Shown piece by piece: positions 1-7,105 of a DNA stretch of 30,682 bases (positions within the stretch are counted from its first letter, which is position 1; every line of letters starts with the position of its first letter). Made by a program: the position numbers and the translations under genes. This DNA is from OLB16 sp964481775 (GTDB lineage: Bacteria > Hinthialibacterota > Hinthialibacteria > OLB16), in the NCBI GenBank assembly GCA_964481775.1, contig CAYZUX010000045.1, positions 1 to 30,682 on the forward strand. The letters run 5' to 3'. Below the pieces are notes generated by a model. The model did no database searches, was not told the origin of the DNA, and saw nothing but the letters and a program-made list of their open reading frames with translations.

Positions 1-397
1 AATTGGGGGATACCTGTTCCACCTGGCCAATGAACCGCGAGATTTTCCGGGTTACGTTCTGGCTCCTCTGTTTTTCCCTTTGCATGTCATGGGCGAGCTC
101 ATCAAGCCAGTCAGCCTGGGGCTTCGTCTCTGGGGGAATGTGCTGGGCGAGGGGATCCTGATGGGTGTTTTCTCCGCTTTGGGACTTATGTTGATGCCGG
201 GGCTGGCCAGTCTTGTGGGATGGCATTTCGAACATGCCTGGATCGGGATACCCTTCAACTTCCCGCTGATGCTTCTGGTACTGCTCGGCTCCACCATCCA
301 GGCGATGGTTTTTCTTTCGCTCTCAACGATTTATATCTCGCTGGTGCTGCCGCACCACGAACATGAAGAACACCATGCGCATGAGGGTGCGCATTAA
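1..397 (+). CDS. atpB: ATP synthase Fo subunit a, C-terminal part (cut by window edge)
   Basis: Membrane subunit a of F1Fo ATP synthase, which forms the proton half-channels against the c-ring. The open frame runs from base 2 without a start, so the N-terminal half lies outside the window. The visible part carries the family signature: GELIKPVSLGLRLWGN, containing the essential arginine of the a/c interface (LRLWGN), followed by a hydrophobic hairpin and a last membrane helix ending near VFLSLSTIYISL. The C-terminal tail is unusual: after LPHH it is rich in His and Glu, with seven His among the last sixteen residues. It is 21 bases upstream of atpE in the same operon. The internal ATG at base 80 lies inside the conserved region and is not a start. 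Confidence 0.95.
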   Translation, partial: IGGYLFHLANEPRDFPGYVLAPLFFPLHVMGELIKPVSLGLRLWGNVLGEGILMGVFSALGLMLMPGLASLVGWHFEHAWIGIPFNFPLMLLVLLGSTIQAMVFLSLSTIYISLVLPHHEHEEHHAHEGAH

Positions 398-418
398 GAA
401 ACAGGAGGACAGGTAGAG

Positions 419-655
419 ATGTTCGACGCGAACACTGCGGTAGGTTTGGCGTATCCGATCGGGCTGGGTTTGGCGGCCCTTGGTTCGGGGTTAGGGCTTG
501 GCAAGGCGGTCGCGGCCGCCATGGAAGCAATTGGCCGTCAACCAGAGGCCTCCGGGAAGATTCAGTTGGCCATGATCATCGGGTGCGCCTTCATCGAGGC
601 GCTCACCATCTACGCTCTGATCTCGGTCTTCATTTCCCCGTCCTCTGGCGGCTGA
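419..655 (+). CDS. atpE: ATP synthase Fo subunit c
   Basis: Proteolipid c of the rotor ring, 78 residues, the usual length. Two membrane helices flank the polar loop R40-Q41-P42. The first helix has the glycine ladder GSGLGLG (residues 22-28), and the ion-binding carboxylate is E60 in FIEALTIY. Aligned by eye on the RQP loop with the Na+-binding Ilyobacter c subunit, the Na+ ligands Gln32 and Ser66 are replaced by L27 and A61, so proton coupling is inferred. A good ribosome binding site (AGGAGG) precedes the ATG at 419. It sits between the a and b genes as in most bacterial operons; 76 bases without a recognised feature separate it from the b gene. Confidence 0.96.
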   Translation: MFDANTAVGLAYPIGLGLAALGSGLGLGKAVAAAMEAIGRQPEASGKIQLAMIIGCAFIEALTIYALISVFISPSSGG

Positions 656-731
656 GGATTGCCGGTAAGCAGACCGGAGTCCGGAACAAGAACCCCAGAG
701 CGGGGTGTCCCATCGGGAAGGAGCATCGGAG

Positions 732-1232
732 ATGGAGGACATACTCAAGATTGGGTGGCTGATAACCCACGCCACGGCCTTTTTGTTGCTGGTTTGGCTG
801 ATGCGGAAGACAGCGTGGGGCCCGATTTTACGGTTCCTGGATGAGCGCCGTGAATCCATTGAGAAGCAGTTCAAAGAGGTGGAACGGCTGCAGGAGGATG
901 CACGCAAGACCCAGGAGGAATACCAGGTCCAGCTGCGCGCAGCTCAGGCCGAGGCGCGTGAACTGGTAACCAAGGCCAAAGCTGATGCCCAGAAAATGGC
1001 GGAGAACCTGCGGGCAGAAACCCAGGCCGCTCTTGAGAAAAGCCGGAAGGAAGCCTCTGCACGGATTGCCCAGGAAACTGAACTCGCCCGCATCGAACTG
1101 CGGCGTTACGCCGCCGGATTGGCGGTTTCGGTAGCTGAGAAGTTTCTGACCGAAAATCTCTCCGAGCAACAAAAACGTGACTTGACCGAGAAAGCCCTGC
1201 CCGAGGTGGAACGGGCTGTGTCGAGGAACTGA
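732..1232 (+). CDS. atpF: ATP synthase Fo subunit b
   Basis: Peripheral-stalk subunit b, 166 residues. One N-terminal membrane helix (about residues 6-25) is followed by a long charged coiled coil rich in Glu, Lys, Arg, Ala and Gln, and a C-terminal part with VAEKFLTENLSEQQKRDL typical of b subunits. I chose the ATG at 732, with AAGGAG at 718-723 eight bases upstream, over the in-frame GTG at 705, which would add nine non-conserved residues. The protein has normal b length, so it is not a b-delta fusion. In most bacteria delta (atpH) and alpha (atpA) come next; here gamma follows after only 12 bases. Confidence 0.93.
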   Translation: MEDILKIGWLITHATAFLLLVWLMRKTAWGPILRFLDERRESIEKQFKEVERLQEDARKTQEEYQVQLRAAQAEARELVTKAKADAQKMAENLRAETQAALEKSRKEASARIAQETELARIELRRYAAGLAVSVAEKFLTENLSEQQKRDLTEKALPEVERAVSRN

Positions 1233-1244
1233 TAGGATTCCGGG

Positions 1245-2123
1245 ATGGCTGTCGATCTCCAGAAACTGAAAAGGAAGATGCGCGGTGTCACCAGTACACG
1301 CCAGGTGACCCGTGCGCTTCAGATGGTCTCCGCGATGAAGATGCGCAAGGCACAGGAGCTCTCCTCAAGGAGCCGTGCCTATCGCAAGGCTCTCATCGAG
1401 CTCATGGAGACCTTTGACATGGATGAGATTCCGCTGCCCGAAGAACTGGTTTCAACACCTCATGGGGATCGCATCCTGGTGGTCACCTTCGCTTCCGACA
1501 GGGGACTGTGCGGACCGTATAACAACAATGTCATCGCCTCTATCCAGAGGATGGTGTATGAATCGCAACCGCTCAAGGTCGAGATCAAGTCGGTGGGCTG
1601 GAAAGTGGGCGCCACCCTGCAACGGCGCGGATACAAGGTACTCTCGAACATGCGCCGTCCCGCTGAAGCAGACCGTTTGACCTTCATGCGCACCATGGCG
1701 GGGGAGTTGATGGAACTGTGGCGATCTGGAGAGTTCCAGAAAATTTATCTTCTCTATTCAGCCCTGCGTGGGATGTCGGTGCAAAAACCGGCGTTGGTTC
1801 CCTGGCTGCCTTTCGTGAAAAAAGAGGAAGACCGCCGTCATCCCGGACCGGGTTTCACCGAGGATTTCATCGATGAACCGGGTACCCGCGAGGTGTTCAC
1901 CGCCACCATCCGCCGTTATCTCGACAACTCGTTGCTCTCCGCGGTACTGGAATCCGAGGCCAGCGAGCATGTGGCCCGCATGGTGGCGATGGATAATGCC
2001 ACCCGCAACGCGGAAGACCTTTACCGTGCGCTGCAGCTCACCTTCAATAAGGCCCGCCAGGCCAAGATCACCCAGGAAATCTGTGAAATCGTCAGCGGCG
2101 CCAACGCGATCGGAAAGGGGTGA
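1245..2123 (+). CDS. atpG: ATP synthase F1 subunit gamma
   Basis: Central-stalk gamma subunit, 292 residues, normal length. The N-terminal helix matches the family (KLKRKMRGVTSTRQVTRA, MVSAMKMRKAQ), the middle has SDRGLCGPYNNNV, and the C-terminal helix has MDNATRNAEDLY and NKARQAKITQEICEIVSGA. Both ends of the coiled coil are therefore intact and the protein should be functional. The stop codon TGA at 2121-2123 lies 11 bases before the chosen epsilon start. Upstream is subunit b rather than alpha, and downstream is epsilon rather than beta, so the alpha, beta and delta genes that normally surround it are not here. Confidence 0.96.
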   Translation: MAVDLQKLKRKMRGVTSTRQVTRALQMVSAMKMRKAQELSSRSRAYRKALIELMETFDMDEIPLPEELVSTPHGDRILVVTFASDRGLCGPYNNNVIASIQRMVYESQPLKVEIKSVGWKVGATLQRRGYKVLSNMRRPAEADRLTFMRTMAGELMELWRSGEFQKIYLLYSALRGMSVQKPALVPWLPFVKKEEDRRHPGPGFTEDFIDEPGTREVFTATIRRYLDNSLLSAVLESEASEHVARMVAMDNATRNAEDLYRALQLTFNKARQAKITQEICEIVSGANAIGKG

Positions 2124-2134
2124 GCCGTTCAACC

Positions 2135-2545
2135 ATGCCGCTTCAGGTTAACCTCTGCATACCCACTCAACCACTGGCCAACCTGACTGCCATTTATGTT
2201 CAGCTCCCCTCGGCTGCCGGAAGTATGGGGATTCTCCCCAGCCATGCCCCGTTACGGTGCGAGCTCGCACCGGGAGTCGTGGTGTGCCGCCTGACGGATG
2301 AAACCGAACGGGTGTTTTCAGTCAGCTCAGGGCTCGCGGTAATCCGCAACAACACGGTCACCATCCTGGCTGACACCGCCGAGGATGCTCAGAACATTGA
2401 CACATCCCGAGCCCAGGCTGCACGTGAACGAGCTCTGAGGCGTTTGGGTGGCGATGAGGCGGGGATGATCGATCGTGTTCGTGCCGAAGCGGCACTACGC
2501 CGTGCGCTTGCACGGCTGGATGCGGTCCGGTCGGTAAAACGCTAG
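2135..2545 (+). CDS. atpC: ATP synthase F1 subunit epsilon
   Basis: Epsilon subunit of the central stalk, about 136 residues. The N-terminal beta-sandwich is recognisable: MPLQVNLCIPTQ, then the hallmark GSMGILPSHAPL, and VSSGLAVIRNNTVTILAD. It is followed by two Arg/Ala-rich C-terminal helices of the kind that can inhibit the enzyme. The ATG at 2135 gives the canonical N terminus, with the purine-rich stretch 2112-2120 as a distant ribosome binding site. A GTG at 2120 overlapping the gamma stop is an alternative that would add five residues. It is the last gene of the operon and faces the WYL genes, with 32 bases between; no clear terminator hairpin is visible there. Confidence 0.9.
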   Translation: MPLQVNLCIPTQPLANLTAIYVQLPSAAGSMGILPSHAPLRCELAPGVVVCRLTDETERVFSVSSGLAVIRNNTVTILADTAEDAQNIDTSRAQAARERALRRLGGDEAGMIDRVRAEAALRRALARLDAVRSVKR

Positions 2546-2577
2546 CCCCCCCTCTTACTGATCGGGATGAGGTGAGC

Positions 2578-3552
2578 TCAGTTCATCCGTTCCAGCAACC
2601 TCTCCAACTGGTCTTTCACTGCCTTCCTGAAGTGTTCGGGTTCAAGAACCTCGGCATCCTCTCCAAACTGCAGTACAAACGACCTGAAATAGGGAAAACC
2701 TGCCACTTCATAGGTCAGAACCAGTTCTCCATCGCCCTTCTCTTCAATGCGTTCGGCGGGAGCCATCTCACGGATGTAGCGTGCGGTATGTGGCAGAAAG
2801 CGGGTCCTTGTCAGGGTTTTGGAGCCATCCTCGAAGACAAACAGTTTCTTTCCTTCCTCTGTCTCCGGCAAAGATTCCGGGTCGAAGTCCTCCTGGCTGA
2901 CTTCAACTTCCCTGATCCGGTCCAGCCGGAATGTCCTCCACCCCGTCTCGGTATGTTCCGGCTGCATCTCGTATGCCCTCAAATACCAAACCCCCTCACG
3001 GAAATAGAGGCGGAAAGGAGCCACCGGACGGCGGGATGTCTGGCCCTGGTGCTGTGAGTAATAGACGAGGTTGACACGCCGGTTCTGCTTGATTGCATTG
3101 GAGAGGGGGACAATGAAATCACGGCCCGGAGTGTCATCAGCAGCCAGAACCTGAATGCCCCCAGCCTCGAAACTGTGTTGTCCATCCTGACGAGCCAGAT
3201 GGATCTTGCGCGAGATCGAGTCCACCATGCCAGGTTCAATGACCTTGTTCTGCGCCGCGAATTCCAGGGCAAGCACCAGCGCCAGAATATCCCGGTGAGA
3301 CAGGTTCAGGGGTTTGGCCAGGTTCAGATGGTAGTAGACCTCAACACGATCCCCCTCAATCATGAAGTCCATGATGTCATCAGGTTGCGCGGGTGGAACC
3401 TCCACCTGGTTCAGGGCATCGCATAACTGAAGAACCTTCCCGCGCGAATATCCCATCTCCCGCTGGATTTCCTCGAAGGTGACACCTCCTTCACGGCTGG
3501 CCAGCTGAATGAGACGAAGGACTTCGAGGAAGTTCGTTGTGGGTAACGCCAT
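2578..3552 (-). CDS. WYL-domain transcriptional regulator (PafC-like)
   Basis: Predicted DNA-binding regulator of 324 residues. The N-terminal segment (about 1-60) looks like a helix-turn-helix (FEEIQREMGYSRGKVLQLCD). The WYL domain, about residues 155-195, contains VNLVYYSQHQGQTSRRPVAP and GVWYLRAYE, followed by a C-terminal WCX-like extension (PYFRSFVLQFGEDAEVL). WYL domains in known regulators sense nucleic-acid or nucleotide ligands; the ligand here is unknown. The ATG at 3552 was chosen because GGAGGTG lies six bases upstream; a longer frame to 3618 would overlap the preceding gene. It is second in a two-gene unit, four bases after the other WYL gene, like actinobacterial pafB-pafC. Confidence 0.85.
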   Translation of the reverse strand: MALPTTNFLEVLRLIQLASREGGVTFEEIQREMGYSRGKVLQLCDALNQVEVPPAQPDDIMDFMIEGDRVEVYYHLNLAKPLNLSHRDILALVLALEFAAQNKVIEPGMVDSISRKIHLARQDGQHSFEAGGIQVLAADDTPGRDFIVPLSNAIKQNRRVNLVYYSQHQGQTSRRPVAPFRLYFREGVWYLRAYEMQPEHTETGWRTFRLDRIREVEVSQEDFDPESLPETEEGKKLFVFEDGSKTLTRTRFLPHTARYIREMAPAERIEEKGDGELVLTYEVAGFPYFRSFVLQFGEDAEVLEPEHFRKAVKDQLERLLERMN

Positions 3553-3556
3553 CGCT

Positions 3557-4630
3557 TCACCTCCGGTAGTGGGCGAGTGTACCCCGCACCACTTCACGGT
3601 ATCTGTGGACAAATTCATCAGGCTCCAGTGGGAACATGGCAGATCCGAATGGAAGCATCCATTTTACCAGGGGATCATAATCACGAACTCCCAGCCTCCA
3701 GGTGATCTTGCCCTCAACACACTCTCCAACCTGGCCATGAGCCTGGCAAAATGTCTTCACACGCCAGAACTCATCCGCATCGATTTCAATCGCCACGTTT
3801 GTCTCAGGTTTCTCCGACAGGAAATTCCAGGGAGGTACGGAGGCATAATCTTTCAGGCGGAATCCCTCAGGCACGGTAAAACTCTCCCCGGTATGAACCT
3901 TCACGGATTTCCTGTCGGTGATCCGGCTGACACGAAACACCTTGATCCCATCGGTCTCAATGTCTCTTCCCACCAGGTACCAGATTCCCTTGCGGGTGAA
4001 GAAACCATAGGGTTCAACCTTGCGTTCCCGGATGGTTTCGGAGTGGAATGCGGAATAGATAAAGGACACGGGGTGGTGGTCGCTGCCGGCAGCCACCAGG
4101 CGGTCAAGAATTTCAGGGTCCTGACGGGGTTTCACTGGTTCAGGTGAGGGGGAGATCACGTTCTGACGGGTGGATTCATGGAAAGGATTCCTGGCCACCG
4201 CTGAGATCTTCTGAAGAGCCATCCCCAGGTTAGCGCGGAGTGGAAACCCTTCTTCCTCGGACAAGACCTCTCGGATCAGACTGAGAACCAGCTCCTCTTC
4301 CGAGGTTAACCCCAGGTCTCTTAATGCGTATTGCCGTGCCGGGATCCAATAGACTGTCTGAAAAATTTCGTGGTTTTCGGCGCCTTCATTTCCCTCGAAG
4401 CAGACACCCGTGGTGGACTTCGATTCGAGGGGGACACCATGTTCCCGGAGATCTTCTTTCAACCGCTCAAAGGCCCTTCGCTGGGTTTCATTGAGTGACT
4501 GGACACCCGGATCGATCTCCCCAATCTGGCTCATCAGCTCGGCGCCGGTCATGGGCTGACGAGTGTTGTCGAGAAGCACGGCCACCGCTTTGAGAAGCCG
4601 GATAAGACGTGGACGGCTGAGATTTGGCAT
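3557..4630 (-). CDS. WYL-domain transcriptional regulator (PafB-like)
   Basis: First gene of the WYL pair, 357 residues. An N-terminal winged-helix-like region (about 1-75: RLIRLLKAVAVLLDNTRQ, MTGAELMSQIG, FERLKEDLREHGVPLE) resembles the HTH of the DeoR/YafY-type WYL regulators. The WYL domain, about residues 185-240, has FIYSAFHSETIRERKVEPYG and GIWYLVGRD, and a WCX-like tail ends the protein. The ATG at 4630 is preceded by GGGGGAGGA. Such pairs act together as a heterodimer-like activator of DNA-damage genes in actinobacteria. Whether this pair controls that, the neighbouring sugar operon or itself cannot be told from sequence. Confidence 0.85.
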   Translation of the reverse strand: MPNLSRPRLIRLLKAVAVLLDNTRQPMTGAELMSQIGEIDPGVQSLNETQRRAFERLKEDLREHGVPLESKSTTGVCFEGNEGAENHEIFQTVYWIPARQYALRDLGLTSEEELVLSLIREVLSEEEGFPLRANLGMALQKISAVARNPFHESTRQNVISPSPEPVKPRQDPEILDRLVAAGSDHHPVSFIYSAFHSETIRERKVEPYGFFTRKGIWYLVGRDIETDGIKVFRVSRITDRKSVKVHTGESFTVPEGFRLKDYASVPPWNFLSEKPETNVAIEIDADEFWRVKTFCQAHGQVGECVEGKITWRLGVRDYDPLVKWMLPFGSAMFPLEPDEFVHRYREVVRGTLAHYRR

Positions 4631-4735
4631 CGAGAAAATCCTCCCCCTGGCTTTTGTTCCCCATGATTCATTTTAACAGAAGGGAGTGACAAATTCTCCC
4701 TGTCCATGGGGATATGCAAGGCAATCTGTTCCCCG
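4631..4735 (-). promoter_or_regulatory. Intergenic region before the WYL pair
   Basis: These 105 bases separate the end of the sugar operon from the WYL genes, all on the minus strand. An inverted repeat AGGGAG / CTCCCT (4681-4686 and 4696-4701, nine-base centre) could be a weak hairpin or an operator. A TAAAAT box on the minus strand just downstream of it could be a -10 element, but I find no matching -35. There is no T-tract typical of an intrinsic terminator, so read-through from the sugar operon into the WYL genes is possible. Confidence 0.3.
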
Positions 4736-5776
4736 TTAAAGACAGGCTTTCAGGTCATGGATAAAGGCCTCAATATCAGAATCCGTTGTTTTCCAGGAAC
4801 ACATCAATCTCGATCCGCCTGTTCCAATGAAATCATAAAAATGCCAGCCGAGCTCGTGAAGTCCATCGCTCACATACTTAGGGATATCTACGAAGACTGA
4901 ATTTGCCTGTCTGGGATGCAGGATCTTGAGGCCCGGAATCGTGCGCAAAAAGTCTTCCAGCCGGGCGGCGGATTGGTTGGCTCGTTTTGAGTTCTCCAGC
5001 CAGGCTCCTGATTCCAGCATGCCCACCCAGGGAGCGGCCATGAAGCGCATCTTGGAGGCCAGCTGGCCGGCCTGTTTACAGCGGAAGTCGAACTCCTCGG
5101 CGAGAGCAAGGTCAAAGAAGATCACCGCCTCGCCGCAGGGCATCCCATTCTTCGCACCTCCAAGGCAGAGCACATCCACTCCCGCCCTCCAGGAAAGTTC
5201 CCCGGGAGCGACACCGAGTGAGGCAACTGCATTTCCAAAACGAGCACCATCCATGTGGATTTTCAAATGGTTCCTTTTCGCAGCTTCACCGAGTGCCTGG
5301 AGCTCCTCCACTGTATACACCGTTCCCAACTCGGTTGCCTGGGTCAGGCTGAGTACACGTGGTTTCGGGTAGTGAATGTCTTTCCTGCGGTCGACTGCCT
5401 CCTGCAGCGCCTCCACAGTCACTTTCCCATGTGTGCCCTGCAGCAGAATAATCTTGGTTCCATGGGTAAAAAACTCAGGTGCACCACATTCATCAGTCTC
5501 GACATGGGCAAAGGCATGGCAGAGCACGCTGTGATAGGAATTGCAAAGATGCCCGATTGCCATCGAATTGGCGGATGTACCGGTAAAACAGAAGAACACC
5601 TGGCAATCCGTCTCAAACAGCTCACGCAAAAGGTCGCTGGCGCGTGCGGTCCATGGGTCCTCACCATAGGAGGGGGCATAACCCTCGTTGGCATCCAGAA
5701 GGAATCGCAAGGCCTCCGGACATATACCAGCGCAATTATCACTGGCAAATTCAAAACGTTCGGAACTCATTGGCAC
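4736..5776 (-). CDS. ltaE: Threonine-aldolase-like PLP enzyme
   Basis: Fold-type I PLP enzyme of the low-specificity L-threonine aldolase family, 346 residues, normal length. It begins with the family pattern FASDNCAGICPEAL. It has the cofactor-stacking region FCFTGTSANSMA, HVETDECGAPE, the PLP-contacting IHMDGARFGNA, and the Schiff-base lysine K209 in CLGGAKNGMPCGEAV. The family cleaves beta-hydroxy-alpha-amino acids to glycine plus an aldehyde. It is the last gene of the minus-strand operon, 13 bases after the GH109-like gene. The start is either GTG at 5776 (AGGGAAG seven bases upstream) or ATG at 5770. Its place behind sugar enzymes suggests a substrate from the same pathway, but ordinary threonine breakdown is equally possible. 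Confidence 0.82.
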   Translation of the reverse strand: MPMSSERFEFASDNCAGICPEALRFLLDANEGYAPSYGEDPWTARASDLLRELFETDCQVFFCFTGTSANSMAIGHLCNSYHSVLCHAFAHVETDECGAPEFFTHGTKIILLQGTHGKVTVEALQEAVDRRKDIHYPKPRVLSLTQATELGTVYTVEELQALGEAAKRNHLKIHMDGARFGNAVASLGVAPGELSWRAGVDVLCLGGAKNGMPCGEAVIFFDLALAEEFDFRCKQAGQLASKMRFMAAPWVGMLESGAWLENSKRANQSAARLEDFLRTIPGLKILHPRQANSVFVDIPKYVSDGLHELGWHFYDFIGTGGSRLMCSWKTTDSDIEAFIHDLKACL

Positions 5777-5789
5777 TTATCCACTTCCC

Positions 5790-7091
5790 TTAACACACCG
5801 CGAAAGTGGGTTTCCTGTTCTGCCACTTTCCCCCCGTGAAGTCAGGGCACTCGACCGGAATACCCCCCCTGGCAAGAGAATCCTCCGACAGAGCGACAAT
5901 CGAGCTCATGGTAGCGGAATCATACACATCGATGGGGGTCTGTGTTTTGGCACGGACCGCATCAAAGAAACGCAGTAACTCCAGGTAGTCGGTCCCGCCA
6001 TGCCCCTGCTTTTCGGCAACCTCGTTGATTTCTTTCCACCAGGGGTGTTCATACTGTTCCTGGTAGGGTGCGAAAGGCTCCCATTCGTGATACTTGGGGC
6101 TGCGTCCCTCGATATACACCGAGGCCTTATCCTCATCATAAAGTCCCAAAGTGCCCTGGATCATCCAGCGGTTGTCGTAAGGACGCGGCAACTGCATATC
6201 GTAGTTCACCACAATGGTTTTTCCATTGTGTGTCTTGATCAACGAGGTCACGATATCGCCTTGCTTATATTCCCGCCTGGCGTTGGGATGGTCAGGACCA
6301 TACTTTCGTGTGAAAAAGGCATTGATTCCCCTGGAGGCCGTGGCAGTTGCCGAAAGTGTTGCGAAGGCATCACCGCAGTTGATATCCATCCAGCTCAACA
6401 CAGGCCCCAGCCCATGGGTTGGATATTGATCCCGGTTGTACTTGACCAGGTACTCTCCGCCCCAACGGATATTGCCGTTGCCATCGAAAAACCAGTGGTC
6501 AATGCAGTCATGGGAGTGGGCGCAATGACAGTGGACAATTTCACCGAAAAGACCCTCGCGAATCATCCTCAGCACGGCAAGATTATCACGGCGGAAACTC
6601 CAGTTCTCGAGCATCATGCAGGGCACACCGGTTTCTTCATGGGTTTTCACCAGGCCCCAGCATTCCTGGTAGGACAAAGCTGCGGGTACCTCGACACCAG
6701 CATATTTTCCCGCTCGCATCGTGGCTACAGCCATCGGGGTATGCCAATGCCAGGGGGTGGCGATCAGGACCGCATCGAGATCCTCCCGCTTGAGCATCTC
6801 ACGGAAAATTTCTTCATCCTTCGAGTAACCCTCCGGCTTGGGTTTTCCAGATTTCTCGACCATGTCGATCGCCTGGCCGAGATTGTCTTTATTGATGTCG
6901 CACAAGGCCGGGACCTCGATCCCTTCCATGCCCAACACATTTCCAAGCAGGCTGCGTCCACGATTCCCGGTGCCGATCACACCGACACGTATGGGAGTCG
7001 TTTCTCCTTCCGATCCACCCGCGAGCATCAGTCCCATCGCTGCTGTTCCTCCGATCTCCAGCATTTTTCTCCTTGTGATTCCATCCGCCAT
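5790..7091 (-). CDS. GH109-like NAD-dependent glycosidase (Gfo/Idh/MocA fold)
   Basis: 433 residues. The N terminus TRRKMLEIGG (residues 6-15) with a short hydrophobic stretch resembles a Tat signal. The Rossmann motif GVIGTGNRG follows at about residue 37. The body matches GH109 proteins (alpha-N-acetylgalactosaminidases that use bound NAD): ATPWHWHTPMAV, CMMLENWSF, GLFGEIVHCHCAHSH and YPTHGLGP. At residues 134-136 it has EVP where true Gfo/Idh dehydrogenases have EKP, another GH109 trait. The known mechanism is oxidation at C3, elimination and rehydration. The ATG at 7091 has AGGAGG six bases upstream. It lies 14 bases after the isomerase gene. Substrate is unproven; the family is broad in environmental bacteria. 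Confidence 0.8.
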   Translation of the reverse strand: MADGITRRKMLEIGGTAAMGLMLAGGSEGETTPIRVGVIGTGNRGRSLLGNVLGMEGIEVPALCDINKDNLGQAIDMVEKSGKPKPEGYSKDEEIFREMLKREDLDAVLIATPWHWHTPMAVATMRAGKYAGVEVPAALSYQECWGLVKTHEETGVPCMMLENWSFRRDNLAVLRMIREGLFGEIVHCHCAHSHDCIDHWFFDGNGNIRWGGEYLVKYNRDQYPTHGLGPVLSWMDINCGDAFATLSATATASRGINAFFTRKYGPDHPNARREYKQGDIVTSLIKTHNGKTIVVNYDMQLPRPYDNRWMIQGTLGLYDEDKASVYIEGRSPKYHEWEPFAPYQEQYEHPWWKEINEVAEKQGHGGTDYLELLRFFDAVRAKTQTPIDVYDSATMSSIVALSEDSLARGGIPVECPDFTGGKWQNRKPTFAVC

Positions 7092-7105
7092 GATCCACCT
7101 CCTTG

